Assembly (NCBI GenBank): GCA_022821545.1
Contig: JAJEDJ010000050.1
Coordinates: forward strand, 1-64,000
DNA length: 64,000 nucleotides
Direction: 5' to 3'
Source of the DNA: Caldilineaceae bacterium
GTDB taxonomy: Bacteria > Chloroflexota > Anaerolineae > Caldilineales > Caldilineaceae
Below the pieces are notes generated by a model. The model was not told the origin of the DNA and did not search any database. It saw only the letters and a list, made by a program, of their open reading frames with translations. Numbering within the stretch: the stretch's first letter is position 1; each line of letters starts with the position of its first letter. This document shows, piece by piece, positions 31,708-40,382 of the stretch. Position numbers and translations under genes: made by a program.

Positions 31708-32073
31708 TCATTCGTCGGCTACAATTGTCTGCCGGTCCGGCGTGGAAAACATGATCGTCATGATGGCAACGTCGTCGCCGTCATTGCTGGCGTTGTGAAC
31801 GACGTTGGCCGGAATCACGATCGTGTCGCCGGGTCCCATGGGGAAGAGCTCGTCCTCCAGGGAGTGAACGATGTGTCCGCTCAGGACATGCAGGATCTCT
31901 TCACAGTTGGGGTGTGAGTGACGGAAGTTGTCGTGTCCGGGTTTGAGCACGGCGCGCCCAAATGTCATGGTGGCGCTGTTGCCCATTTTGCCGTTGGCAT
32001 ACCAGACCAACTCCCCCCAGTCAAACTCCTGGACGGTTGCGTCAGAGGCGGGCAGGACAGTTTTTTCGTTCAT
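31708..32073 (-). CDS. small cupin-domain protein
   Basis: A 121-residue single-domain cupin. The two metal motifs can be read as HSHPNCEEILHVLSG (GxHxH-x-E type) and GPGDTIVIPANVVHNASN. Such proteins are often metal-dependent dioxygenases, isomerases or small-molecule sensors. It is the first gene of the minus-strand group cupin, desaturase, lactonase, LLM. Preceded by no obvious strong promoter; a 15-bp direct repeat (GCGAGTCGGCAGTCA-like) occurs about 130 bp upstream at 32207-32236. Function unknown beyond the fold. Confidence 0.85.
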   Translation of the reverse strand: MNEKTVLPASDATVQEFDWGELVWYANGKMGNSATMTFGRAVLKPGHDNFRHSHPNCEEILHVLSGHIVHSLEDELFPMGPGDTIVIPANVVHNASNDGDDVAIMTIMFSTPDRQTIVADE

Positions 32074-32294
32074 GGTTTATCTCGCTTTGCAGATGGTCGT
32101 TTCAGCCGGGAGGCGGCGTTGATCGGGCGTCGATGGCGCTACTCTCCGTTGCTTTGCGCCATATTACCATAGACGGTGTCATGTGTCATGGCCTGGGAAA
32201 CCGGCAGCGAGTCGGCAGTCAGCGAATCGGCAGTCGCAGTGAAAGGCGGCAGATTTGGAGCCGGCTGCCCGGACAGACGCTTCAATCTTCGCGA

Positions 32295-33080
32295 CTACGG
32301 ATTGAGGCGTTGCACCAGCTCGTCGTGGATAGCGCCGCCCGTGGCGATGACGCCGTTTCCATAGAGGGGATCGCCGCCCTGCCAGTCGGTAATGCGTCCG
32401 CCGGCGCCTTCGATGATCGGGACCAGCGCGGCGCGGTCCCAGAAGTTCATCACCGGGTCGGTCATTACGTCGGCGCCGCCTACTGCGACAAGATAGTAGC
32501 CGTGACAGTCGCCCCAGGTGCGGTACTGTGCCGCGCGGCGGGCTACCTTTTCAAAGGCGGGGCCATTGTGAAAGTTGGCGACGTTGTAGTGGTCGGTCGT
32601 CAGGAAGACCGCTTCTTCGATACGGGCGCAGTCCCGCACGCGTACCGTCTTTCCGTTCAGCCAGGCAGTCCGGCCGTCGCCCATCAGAAGATCCTCGAGG
32701 ATGGGCTGGTGGATTGCGCCGAGAAGGGCCTTCCGCTCATGCATGAGGGCGATGAGAGTGCCGAAGAGGTAGCCGTGGCTGATAAAGTTCTTGGTGCCGT
32801 CGATCGGGTCGAGCACCCACTGGAAGGGGGCGTCCGGCTGATGATGGCCGTACTCCTCTCCCAGGATGCCGTGGGAGGGGTAGCGCTGTTGGATTAACTC
32901 GCGCATGCGCTCTTCGGCCTGACGGTCGGCGATGGTCACAGGCGTTTCGTCGGTCTTGCTGTCGACAGTGTAGCCTGTGCGAAAGTAGCGGCGGATGATG
33001 GATCCGCTTTCGGCGGCCAGGACGCGAATGAACTCTTGCAGCGCGGATTGTTCTGAGGGTGACAGGACGGACTTGGGCAT
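32295..33080 (-). CDS. inositol monophosphatase-family phosphatase (histidinol-phosphatase-like)
   Basis: A 261-residue Mg-dependent, Li-sensitive-type phosphatase. Metal-binding motifs are ILGEEYG, WVLDPIDGTKNF and, near the end, MNFWDRAALVPIIEGAGGRITDW. The stretch YRTWGDCHGYYLVAVGGADV is characteristic of the HisN-type histidinol-phosphate phosphatases in this superfamily, so that role is somewhat more likely than myo-inositol-phosphate hydrolysis. No other his genes are adjacent. It is divergent from the SDR at 33243 with about 160 bp between them. Confidence 0.88.
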   Translation of the reverse strand: MPKSVLSPSEQSALQEFIRVLAAESGSIIRRYFRTGYTVDSKTDETPVTIADRQAEERMRELIQQRYPSHGILGEEYGHHQPDAPFQWVLDPIDGTKNFISHGYLFGTLIALMHERKALLGAIHQPILEDLLMGDGRTAWLNGKTVRVRDCARIEEAVFLTTDHYNVANFHNGPAFEKVARRAAQYRTWGDCHGYYLVAVGGADVMTDPVMNFWDRAALVPIIEGAGGRITDWQGGDPLYGNGVIATGGAIHDELVQRLNP

Positions 33081-33242
33081 GGTGAATCACCTGCAGTTGG
33101 AGTATAGTGGCTGTTGGAAGGCGACAGTCAGGGAGATTGGGCTGCGCGCCGGCAGGATTTCAGGGTATGATAGCTTCTTTCCGGCGGATGGCGAAAAGCT
33201 GCGGGCAGGGCTGTCCGGCAACCATATAAGCGGAGGGGAAGG

Positions 33243-34019
33243 ATGTCAGTTCTCGACAAGTTCAAGCTCACGGACCGGGTCGCTCTTGTCACCGGGGGCA
33301 ACCGCGGGCTGGGGTACCAGATGGCGCTGGCGCTGGCGGAGGCGGGCGCGGCGGTCGCGCTCACGAGTCGGGATCAGGAGCGGGCGGAGGGGGCCGCGAG
33401 GGAGATCCAGCGGTCGCCGACGACCGGCGCTGAAGCGCGCGGCTACGCCTGCGAAGTCAGCGACCACGAGCAGACGGCGGAGGTGGTGGAGAAGGTAATT
33501 GAGGACTTTGGCGGTCTGCACATCTTGGTAAACAACGCCGGGATCAACATCCGGGGGCCGATCGACGAGTTGGCGCCGGAAGAGTTCCAGCGGGTGATCG
33601 ATACCAACCTGAAGGGTGTTTGGAATGTGTGCCGGGCGGCGGCCCGACACCTGAAGGCGCAGAGATACGGCCGCGTGATCAACGTTGGTTCCACCCTGTC
33701 GGTCATCGCTCTGCCGGAACGCACCCCGTACGCCTCCAGCAAGGGCGCGGTCTGGCAGATGACCAAGGTGCTGGCGCTTGAGTGGGCGCCCTATGGCATT
33801 ACCGTCAATGCGATGTTGCCGGGACCTTTTTCCACGGAGATGAATGTAGCCCTGGAGCAGGACCCTGAGAAATATCGGGAGTTTATCGCCAGGATCCCGC
33901 TGGGACGGTGGGGCGACCTGGATGAAATCGGCGGGCTGGCGGTCTTTCTTGCCAGCGACGCTTCCAGCTACGTGACCGGGGCCGGGATGACAGTTGACGG
34001 TGGATGGACGGCGCATTAG
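33243..34019 (+). CDS. SDR, gluconate 5-dehydrogenase-like
   Basis: A 258-residue classical SDR with TGGNRGLG at 17-24, an Arg after strand 2 (TSRDQER) favouring NADP(H), NNAG, and a YASSK catalytic pair. The opening LDKFKLTDRVALVTGGNRGLG and the ending TGAGMTVDGGWTAH are typical of gluconate 5-dehydrogenase/2-deoxygluconate dehydrogenase-type enzymes. GGAGGGGAAGG precedes the ATG. It is followed after 51 bp by an enolase-superfamily dehydratase, which would fit oxidation and dehydration of an aldonic acid. The exact substrate is inference. Confidence 0.87.
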   Translation: MSVLDKFKLTDRVALVTGGNRGLGYQMALALAEAGAAVALTSRDQERAEGAAREIQRSPTTGAEARGYACEVSDHEQTAEVVEKVIEDFGGLHILVNNAGINIRGPIDELAPEEFQRVIDTNLKGVWNVCRAAARHLKAQRYGRVINVGSTLSVIALPERTPYASSKGAVWQMTKVLALEWAPYGITVNAMLPGPFSTEMNVALEQDPEKYREFIARIPLGRWGDLDEIGGLAVFLASDASSYVTGAGMTVDGGWTAH

Positions 34020-34070
34020 ACCTTTGCCGGCTAGCGGCTCCCGCAAAGAGATCGGAAGGAAACGCAAACC

Positions 34071-35213
34071 GTGAAGATTGTAGCCATTTCCACGCTCATC
34101 GTACACGTCAACCACAGGGGCGACTGGCTGCATATCGTCGTGGAGACGGACGCCGGGATCACCGGTGTAGGCGAGGCGAGCCACAACGGCAACGACGCCC
34201 TGTGCGCCGCGGTCGTAGAGCAGTTCAGCCGGATTCTTGCGGGTGAAGACCCGCGCCAGATCGCGCGCATCCGCCAGTTGTTGCGGCGCAAGGACGGAGG
34301 ACGCACGTACAATACGGCGTTGAGCGGGCTGGAACAGGCGTTGTGGGATCTCCTGGCGCAGTCGCTGGATGTACCGCTGCACGTTCTTTTTGGCCGGGCG
34401 GTCCGGGACCGTCTGCGGCTGTACGCCAATATCAACCGCCATGTGAGGGACCGTTCGCCGGAGGGATTCGCGCGGGCGGCGCGGCAGGCGGCGGACGAAG
34501 GCTTCACGGCGGTCAAGATGGCGCCCTTTGACGAGCTGCGCCACCCCTACCGCTACCGCACCGGGCCACGGGCGGACTGGCGCCCCGGCGTCGAGCGGGT
34601 ACGCGCGGTGCGCAGGGCGATCGGCGACGACGTTGAACTGGCGGTTGACTGCCACGGCAGGATGGAGGTCTCCGAGGCGGTTGTCGTTGGGCAGGAGCTG
34701 GCGGAGCTGAACCTGTTCTGGTATGAGGAGCCGGTGGCGCATACCGACCCGGAGGGTTTGGCGGCAGTGGCAGGCCGCGTGCCGCAGCCGGTCGCGTCGG
34801 CGGAGAGCGTTTTTGGCGTCGAAGGCTTTCGACCCTTTACGGCGGAGCGCTGCGTCGATGTGATCATGCCGGACGTGAAGCATTGCGGCGGAATTCTGGA
34901 GCTCAACGAGATCGCCGCCGCGGCGCGCATGGGACAGGTGCTGGTTGCGCCGCATAACCCGGCGGGGCCGCTCTCGACCGCGGCGACCGCGCAGGCAGCC
35001 GCCACCTGGCCCAACTTCTACATTCTGGAATTTGCCTGGGGCGAGGTTGACTGGCGTTCGGACCTGCTCAGCCCGCCGGAACGAATTGAAGAGGGCTACC
35101 TGCTGTTGTCGCAGGCGCCGGGAACGGGCCACCGGCTCAACCCGAAGACGGTGGAGGCCCACCGCGTGTCGGTTGCTGGAACTGCGGACTCATCGAAAGT
35201 GCGATTTGGTTAG
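34071..35213 (+). CDS. mandelate racemase/enolase-superfamily dehydratase
   Basis: A 380-residue enolase-superfamily enzyme with GTG start (GGAAGGAAACGCAAACC upstream). It has the capping domain, KMAPFDEL (Lys on strand 2), metal ligands in LAVDCHGR (Asp), WYEEPVA (Glu) and ASAESVFG (Glu), and APHNPAGPLSTAA carrying the strand-7 His. The His-Asn-Pro sequence is like galactonate dehydratases. It shares an operon with the SDR just upstream. Third enolase-superfamily gene in 12 kb, all distinct in their active-site loops, so paralogue expansion rather than simple duplication. Confidence 0.88.
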   Translation: MKIVAISTLIVHVNHRGDWLHIVVETDAGITGVGEASHNGNDALCAAVVEQFSRILAGEDPRQIARIRQLLRRKDGGRTYNTALSGLEQALWDLLAQSLDVPLHVLFGRAVRDRLRLYANINRHVRDRSPEGFARAARQAADEGFTAVKMAPFDELRHPYRYRTGPRADWRPGVERVRAVRRAIGDDVELAVDCHGRMEVSEAVVVGQELAELNLFWYEEPVAHTDPEGLAAVAGRVPQPVASAESVFGVEGFRPFTAERCVDVIMPDVKHCGGILELNEIAAAARMGQVLVAPHNPAGPLSTAATAQAAATWPNFYILEFAWGEVDWRSDLLSPPERIEEGYLLLSQAPGTGHRLNPKTVEAHRVSVAGTADSSKVRFG

Positions 35214-35262
35214 CCGGGGGTCCGGGCGTTTCGAGAGTGCTCCAGGCTTTTTGCCCGCTAAC

Positions 35263-36093
35263 TTACGCTGCGCGAGTTGCAGCCTCCCCGGTTTCGACCG
35301 CCAGCCAGTCCAGTTCCAGCCATTGGACCTCCCTTTTCTCCACCAACCCCCAGCGGAAACGGCCCCAAGGCGCAAACTGCAGGAACTGGTTGTCCAGCCA
35401 GATTACAAGCCCCAGGGGGCCGGACGGCGCTTGCGATGTTTCCAAGAGCGGGACGCCGTCCAGATAGAAGCGAACCCTTTCAAGCTGCCAGTCGATCGTG
35501 TATACGTGCCAGTCCGTCATGGCCGCGGGGAGAGTTCGTTCCGCGATGCCGGCCGCCCTCTGCACACAGGGCCACAGGCTGCGGCAGAGGCGGGGAATGC
35601 GCGTCAGGGGCGCGGCCAGGGAAAGCAGGGGCGCCTGCAGCAGAAAACGGCTGGTACGCGTGTCGATAACGGAAGCCTTCCATCCCCAGGCCGGTTGATC
35701 CAGGGCCAACGGCATGGCGCCGTCGGGGCCGGTATAGAAGAACCAGAGGGCCTGGGGCAAGGCGACGCGGCGCAGGCCGGTCATGCAAAGGCCGGTCATG
35801 CGAAAGGGGTCGTTCCAGAAACCGAATCCGGCGGTTCCGTTCAGGCTTCCGCTTGCGTGGGAAAAGCGCGCCCGGAGTGAGAGGCGCAGAGGTGGACGCC
35901 AGGGAAAGCGCCAGCGGGGGCGGCCGCGGCAGTCGTCGATCTGCGCGTTTGTGTAGGCCTGTTTCGATGCGCCCTCGTTCCCCAGGAGAAGACCGGAGGC
36001 GCCCGTTCGCAGGAATGCGGATCCGCTGGTTGACTTGCGCCAAAGTGGGGCCAGCCCGTTCGCAAAGCGGGCGTAGACATCGGGCCGGGTCAT
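35263..36093 (-). CDS. concanavalin/GH16-fold protein without visible catalytic motif
   Basis: A 276-residue protein whose C-terminal half resembles the sandwich fold of GH16 glucanases: WHVYTIDWQLERVRFYLDG, then GPLGLVIWLDNQFLQF and WLELDWLAVE. The N-terminal half has LRARFSHASGSLNGTAGFGF. The GH16 catalytic motif E-x-D-x-x-E is not seen, so it may bind polysaccharide or be a non-catalytic relative. The ATG at 36093 overlaps the methyltransferase stop by 4 bp. No signal peptide is visible, so an exported role is doubtful. Last gene of the lar operon. Confidence 0.65.
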   Translation of the reverse strand: MTRPDVYARFANGLAPLWRKSTSGSAFLRTGASGLLLGNEGASKQAYTNAQIDDCRGRPRWRFPWRPPLRLSLRARFSHASGSLNGTAGFGFWNDPFRMTGLCMTGLRRVALPQALWFFYTGPDGAMPLALDQPAWGWKASVIDTRTSRFLLQAPLLSLAAPLTRIPRLCRSLWPCVQRAAGIAERTLPAAMTDWHVYTIDWQLERVRFYLDGVPLLETSQAPSGPLGLVIWLDNQFLQFAPWGRFRWGLVEKREVQWLELDWLAVETGEAATRAA

Positions 36094-36713
36094 CCGGAGC
36101 CTCTCTTTTCGGCAACGATGATCAGGGGCCGAACGCTCCCGTCCCCGACAACATGCGTCTCCCTGCTCAGGCCGGCGCTGCGGGCCGCCTCGTCGAGCCT
36201 CTGACGGGTGTCCGGCGCAGAGGGAAAAACCAGGTGGTAAAACAGTTTCAGCAACAGGCCGGACTCGGCCAGGACCAGTTCGACGACAACGGCTCGGCCT
36301 GCGGGACGCAGACAGCGGGCGAACTCCTGGTGGGTACGCGGGTCGAGGATATACGGCGCCGGGAAGGCGCTGACGATGGTATCGAAGCTGGCGTCGGCAA
36401 AGGGTAGCCGCTGCGCGGTCCCTTGAACTCGGGGGACGGACTTTGCCTGCCGGCGGAGTCTTGCGGAGGTCATTCGCTGCATCGCGGCGGACGGTTCGAT
36501 TCCGACCACGCGGCAAGCTTCGTTTTGTAGTACTGGCAGCAGTTGGCCCGTACCGAAACCGACTTCAAGAATGCTGTTTCCGCGGACAAATGGCAGGGCG
36601 GCCCTGCGCCAGCTGTCCCAGCGGCCAAGGCTTACGGCCCAGCTGACGGTGTCATAGGCCCAGGCCATCTCATTGTAGAGAAGCCGGTACAGAAGCCGGT
36701 AGATCGAGCGCAT
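36090..36713 (-). CDS. class I SAM-dependent methyltransferase
   Basis: A 207-residue Rossmann methyltransferase. Motif I is ILEVGFGTGQLL, followed by VVGIEPSAAMQR (acidic ribose-binding Glu), and post-motif ADASFDTIVSAFPAPYI, matching the UbiE/ubiquinone-type group. The substrate could be a lipid quinone or a small molecule; nothing in the neighbourhood settles this. It lies in the lar operon: 45 bp after the aldo/keto reductase gene and overlapping the following gene by 4 bp (ATGA), which indicates translational coupling. Confidence 0.87.
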   Translation of the reverse strand: MRSIYRLLYRLLYNEMAWAYDTVSWAVSLGRWDSWRRAALPFVRGNSILEVGFGTGQLLPVLQNEACRVVGIEPSAAMQRMTSARLRRQAKSVPRVQGTAQRLPFADASFDTIVSAFPAPYILDPRTHQEFARCLRPAGRAVVVELVLAESGLLLKLFYHLVFPSAPDTRQRLDEAARSAGLSRETHVVGDGSVRPLIIVAEKRGSG

Positions 36714-36758
36714 CGGGCCGCGGATGTCGTCAGTGGGCGCAAGCCGTAACCTGCAAGG

Positions 36759-37619
36759 TCAGGCGAACAGGGGGGTCATGGTCTGTTTCTCCACCATGGC
36801 CGTCATCTCTTCGTCGCTTGGCCCGGCGCCGTCGAAGCGGCTGGCGGCATCAAGGACTTTGGGCAGCAGGTCGATATCCCCGGGCGTATTCAGAAAGAGG
36901 TCGCCTTGCGCGAGGATCCAGTGGACGGCGCGGTCGATGTCGAGCTGCTCTTCCAGGGGCTGGTACCAGGTGGTGCGGTTTTTGGGCGTGGTCCCCCAGG
37001 GGCCGCGCAGAAGGGACTTTATCACCTGCACGGCAAGGCCGCGTTCGCGGGCCAGGCCCACGGCGCGGTCAAAGTCGGAGGCATACTGGTCATTCTGTTT
37101 CATCTGGATGTTCCAGGGGAGCAGGATCGAATCGAAGTCGAAGGCGCGCAGGCTGCGGTGGTGGAAGGCAGCGATTTTGAGGCCGTGGCCGGTCACGCCG
37201 ATGTAGTCTACCAGGCCCTGGTCGCGCGCTTCCCTGGCCGCTTCGAGGGCGCCGTTTTCGCCCATGGCCGTATCCCATTCGTCCGGATGGCCCAGATTGT
37301 GGAGTTGGATGAGGTCGATCCGGTCCACGCGCATGCGTTCCAACGAACGGTGGATTTGGGCCTTTGCAGGCTCATATTGGCGTTCGCCTGTCTTGGTCGC
37401 GAGGAAGAAGCGGTCGCGATGTCTCTCGAGCCAGGGACCGAGGAGGACTTCTGCGTCGCCATAGCTGGCGGCGGTGTCGATGTGATTGACGCCGTACTCG
37501 AGCAGGAGTTCGACGGTGCGGTCGGCATCGGCCTGTGAGACGCGGCCCAGCGCGGCTGCGCCGAAGAGAGTAACTGTGCTCTTGTGGCCTGTGCGGCCGA
37601 ATGTCCGTTGTGGAATCAT
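36759..37619 (-). CDS. aldo/keto reductase
   Basis: A 286-residue AKR TIM barrel. The catalytic tetrad is visible as D in [11 protein letters not shown] in the same segment, K in LATKTG and H in DLIQLHNLG. The start is placed at ATG 37619 after AAGGAGATGCC; the 56 residues upstream in frame are not part of the family. A strikingly low-similarity C-terminus ([21 protein letters not shown]) replaces the usual cofactor loop. It sits in the lar operon between Nudix and methyltransferase genes. Substrate unknown, likely a sugar or aldehyde. Confidence 0.87.
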   Translation of the reverse strand: MIPQRTFGRTGHKSTVTLFGAAALGRVSQADADRTVELLLEYGVNHIDTAASYGDAEVLLGPWLERHRDRFFLATKTGERQYEPAKAQIHRSLERMRVDRIDLIQLHNLGHPDEWDTAMGENGALEAAREARDQGLVDYIGVTGHGLKIAAFHHRSLRAFDFDSILLPWNIQMKQNDQYASDFDRAVGLARERGLAVQVIKSLLRGPWGTTPKNRTTWYQPLEEQLDIDRAVHWILAQGDLFLNTPGDIDLLPKVLDAASRFDGAGPSDEEMTAMVEKQTMTPLFA

Positions 37620-37653
37620 CGAGGCATCTCCTTTTCTTCGTCTGAAGTGAGTT

Positions 37654-38085
37654 CTACAGCGGTCCTTCTGCTTGCATCCGGCGGCGGACATGGGCCAGGG
37701 CGCGTCGAAAATCTGCATGCCAACCGCAGCCGGGCGGCTGATGAAGTTCGTGCCAGAAAAAGTCGAACAGGTGGCCGCCGCCGTCATGCGTAAAGAAGGT
37801 CCAGCGATCGGGCAACTGACCCTGTGGTCTGCACAGATAGAAGTGCCAGTGCTGTCTTATGCGCCGGAACGGCAGCTGGCCAAGCTCTCTTTCTACGGTG
37901 GCGTTCTCGATTCCGGATTCCTCGGCCAGTTCGCGCAGCGAGGCTTCCTCGCCGCCTTCACCTTCTTCCCAGGTCCCCTTGACCAGCTGAATGCCGGCCC
38001 GGGGATGGCGGAAAGCCAGGATTTCCAGCCCTTCGCTTCTCCGCCGCAGAACGATGGGAGCGACCTTTTGCACGAACTTCTCCAT
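37654..38085 (-). CDS. Nudix hydrolase
   Basis: A 143-residue Nudix protein. The Nudix box can be read from [20 protein letters not shown] through SGI, matching the G-x5-E-x7-R-E-U-x-E-E-x-G-U pattern with one Gly/Glu shift. It should hydrolyse a nucleoside diphosphate linked to X; the Trp- and His-rich C-terminus ([15 protein letters not shown]) may shape specificity. It starts one base after the larC stop, so it is firmly in the lar operon. Removing nicotinate-adenine-dinucleotide-like by-products or recycling the pincer precursor is a possible role, but this is speculation. Confidence 0.85.
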   Translation of the reverse strand: MEKFVQKVAPIVLRRRSEGLEILAFRHPRAGIQLVKGTWEEGEGGEEASLRELAEESGIENATVERELGQLPFRRIRQHWHFYLCRPQGQLPDRWTFFTHDGGGHLFDFFWHELHQPPGCGWHADFRRALAHVRRRMQAEGPL

Positions 38086-38086
38086 T

Positions 38087-39328
38087 CTAGGCAGTTTCGC
38101 TTCCCTTCTCCGGCTTGGGCTGATCGGAAGTCGAGTTGACGAGGGGTGAAGCGGCTGCCAGTGCGGCGGCGTAAACGACCGGCAGCGGTGTCCCCGTGGC
38201 CGCGGCCAGCGCTTGACAGTCGTCGAACTCCGGTTTGGCGCCGGCGGTCTTTCCTTCGACCCTTTTCACCTTGACCCGCACGGGGCCGAAGGGCGTCGCC
38301 ACCGTCTTCAAGTCCCGTTCGGCAACATGGCGGCGTACCTGATGGACGCGGACGCCGAGCGTGGTTGTCTCGCGCAGAAGGAGCGCTGCCAACTCGGATT
38401 CGACGGCTGGAGGGGCGAGAACGCGGAGCAGCGTGGCGGGCCGGGACTTTTTCATCCCGATCGCCGTCGTCCAAACGTCGAGGGCGCCGGCATCGAAAAG
38501 ACGCTGCTGGACGGGCTCGAAGAGCTCCGGATTCATGTCGTCGATATTGGTCTCAATTACGACCAGCCGTTCGGTGGGTTCGCGGGCTGTCCGGACCGCC
38601 GCATTTTCGATCTCCTCACCGACCCAGAGGCGGGCGACATTGGGCCAGTCGAAGACCTTTTGGCCGGCGCCGTAACCGATCCGGCGCAGCTGAAGCTCAG
38701 GTTGGCAGAACTGTGCGAGCTCGGCCAGCAGCGCAGCTCCGGTTGGTGTAACAAGCTCGCCCGGGCCCGGGGCAGGGGCGGTAGGCGCGCCGACAGCAGC
38801 CAGCAGTTCGAGCGTTGCCGGGGCAGGAAGTGGAATGCGGCCGTGCATTGAACTGCCCCACCCGGGGCCGAGGGGCAACGCCGATGCGTACAGCCTTTCG
38901 ATTCCGAGGTCATGCAGTCCGGCGCAGACTCCGACAATATCGATAATGGCGTCGAGTGCGCCGACCTCGTGGAAGTGGACTGCTTCGGGCGTTGTACCGT
39001 GTATTTTGGCTTCGGCCGCGGCCAGCCGTGCGAAGACGGCGCGGGCGCGGCTTGTCACCCGGTCGGGCAATGAGGCTGCCTCGAGGATCTCCGACACTTC
39101 GGCCAGGCGGCGCTCCGCGGCCTCGTCCGCCACCTCGACGAGGATGCGCGTGGCGCGGATGTTTCCCTGCGCCACCGGTTGCGCGTTGATGCGCCAGCTG
39201 CCGTCCGGCAGGTTCAGGTTTTTGACCGTCGCGCGCAGTGAAGCCGGGGGCCAGCCGGCGTCCACAAGGCAGCCGAGAAAGATATCACCGGAGATTCCGG
39301 ACGGCGTGTCGAGGTAGGCGAGGGGCAT
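38087..39328 (-). CDS. larC: nickel-pincer cofactor biosynthesis protein LarC
   Basis: A 413-residue LarC, the CTP-dependent cyclometallase that inserts nickel into the pincer nucleotide in the cytoplasm. The start MPLAYLDTPSGISGDIFLGC matches the conserved YFDCxSGISGDMFLG with Phe to Leu and Cys to Thr changes. HFHEVGALDAIIDIVG is the conserved metal-region motif, and ELVTPTGAALLAEL follows. A TTG at 39358 would add ten residues; ATG 39328 is preferred because it gives the canonical N-terminus. It begins 43 bp after larE and ends one base before the Nudix gene. Continuous single ORF, not split into larC1 and larC2. Confidence 0.92.
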   Translation of the reverse strand: MPLAYLDTPSGISGDIFLGCLVDAGWPPASLRATVKNLNLPDGSWRINAQPVAQGNIRATRILVEVADEAAERRLAEVSEILEAASLPDRVTSRARAVFARLAAAEAKIHGTTPEAVHFHEVGALDAIIDIVGVCAGLHDLGIERLYASALPLGPGWGSSMHGRIPLPAPATLELLAAVGAPTAPAPGPGELVTPTGAALLAELAQFCQPELQLRRIGYGAGQKVFDWPNVARLWVGEEIENAAVRTAREPTERLVVIETNIDDMNPELFEPVQQRLFDAGALDVWTTAIGMKKSRPATLLRVLAPPAVESELAALLLRETTTLGVRVHQVRRHVAERDLKTVATPFGPVRVKVKRVEGKTAGAKPEFDDCQALAAATGTPLPVVYAAALAAASPLVNSTSDQPKPEKGSETA

Positions 39329-39371
39329 GGTGAAGTGGTCGGCGGCAACTGCGGCCAAGGGAGCCGATCCG

Positions 39372-40349
39372 TTAGTGGGGGAAGGAAATCAGTTCATCCA
39401 TGGGGACAAGGGAGATTTCGGCATTGCCGTTCGCCGAGGCAGTGCTGGTCGCGCAGGCATTGCTGTTCGCGCAGGCCGCGCTGTTCGCTGAAGCATTGAG
39501 GCCGCCGCTGCGAAAGCCGGCCAGGTCGAGAGTGACGAAGCGGTAGCCGGCGGCCTTGATGCCGGAGACGATCTGATCGTGGTGGGCGATGATCGTCGGG
39601 AACTCTTCGGGCGGCAGTTCGAGGCGGGCGATCTCACCGTGATGGCGCACGCGAAACTGGCGCAGACCCAGGGCGACCAAAACGTCCTCGGCGGTCTCTA
39701 TTTGACGCAGGAGCTGTGGGTCGATGTGTGTGCCGTGGGGCACGCGCGAGGAGAGGCAGGCCATGGCCGGTTTGTCCCATACCGGCAGCCCGAGATGTTT
39801 CGCGATAGCGCGAACTTCAGGCTTGGTGATGCCAGCTTCCAGCAGAGGGGAGCGTACGCCGCGTTCCCGCGCTGCCAGTACGCCGGGGCGGTCATCGCCG
39901 ACGTCGCTGGCGTTTGTTCCGTCGCAGACGATGCCCCAATCCTCCCGCTGAAGGATTTCATGCAGGCGGTTGTGAAGTTCGGACTTGCAGAAGTAGCAGC
40001 GATTATTGGGATTGGCGGCGTAGTTGGGGTCGAGATACTCTTCGGTTTCGACGAGGCGATAGGGAACGCCGATCTGGTCAGCGAGGCCGACCGCGTCCCG
40101 CATTTCGCGCTGCGGGTAGCTTGGTGAAACGCCGATGCAGGCCAGCGCGCCCTGATCTGTCGCGGCCGTCGTGCTGCGGCCTCCCAACTCCTGGTAGGCA
40201 ACCGCCATAACGACGGCGCTGTCGACACCCCCGGAGTAGGCGACGATGACGGAAGCGAAGGAGCGCAGGGTTGTACGCATGGCTTCCAGTTTGGCGGCTG
40301 TTTCCGCTGCGAGGGTGGATGGAACCGCTTGATTCTCGGATGCGTTCAT
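39372..40349 (-). CDS. larE: ATP-dependent sulfur transferase LarE
   Basis: A 325-residue PP-loop ATPase that activates and thiolates the LarB product. SGGVDS (residues 39-44) is the PP-loop. RCYFCKSEL carries Cys118 and Cys121, and ACLSSR carries Cys198, the residue I align with the sacrificial cysteine of characterised LarE. Three cysteines could instead hold an iron-sulfur cluster as in some LarE enzymes. The C-terminus is unusual: residues about 286-309 are four six-residue Ala/Asn/Ser/Cys repeats encoded by 18-bp tandem repeats, then a short tail. It lies between larB (33 bp) and larC (43 bp). Confidence 0.93.
   Translation of the reverse strand: MNASENQAVPSTLAAETAAKLEAMRTTLRSFASVIVAYSGGVDSAVVMAVAYQELGGRSTTAATDQGALACIGVSPSYPQREMRDAVGLADQIGVPYRLVETEEYLDPNYAANPNNRCYFCKSELHNRLHEILQREDWGIVCDGTNASDVGDDRPGVLAARERGVRSPLLEAGITKPEVRAIAKHLGLPVWDKPAMACLSSRVPHGTHIDPQLLRQIETAEDVLVALGLRQFRVRHHGEIARLELPPEEFPTIIAHHDQIVSGIKAAGYRFVTLDLAGFRSGGLNASANSAACANSNACATSTASANGNAEISLVPMDELISFPH
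39421..39492. repeat. four 18-bp tandem repeats inside larE
   Basis: Units begin at 39421, 39439, 39457 and 39475 with consensus GCATTGCTGTTCGCGCAG; a fifth partial copy starts at 39493. The period is a multiple of three, so the reading frame is kept and each unit adds a hexapeptide of the type Ala-Cys/Ser-Ala-Asn/Thr-Ser/Gly-Asn. Such repeats often vary in number between strains. Confidence 0.85.
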
Positions 40350-40382
40350 TGTCGCGCCTCAACTCTAGGCTATAAGCTCTGA

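Noticed and set aside
33246-35162. A 638-codon minus-strand open frame
   Set aside because: It is the antisense shadow of the SDR and enolase-superfamily genes, whose catalytic motifs are clear on the plus strand.
36094-36516. N-terminal extension of the GH16-fold protein
   Set aside because: Arg/Pro-rich sequence inside the methyltransferase gene; the ATG at 36093 with a 4-bp overlap is the natural start.
39421-39492. CRISPR-like repeat
   Set aside because: 18-bp units without spacers, in frame inside larE.
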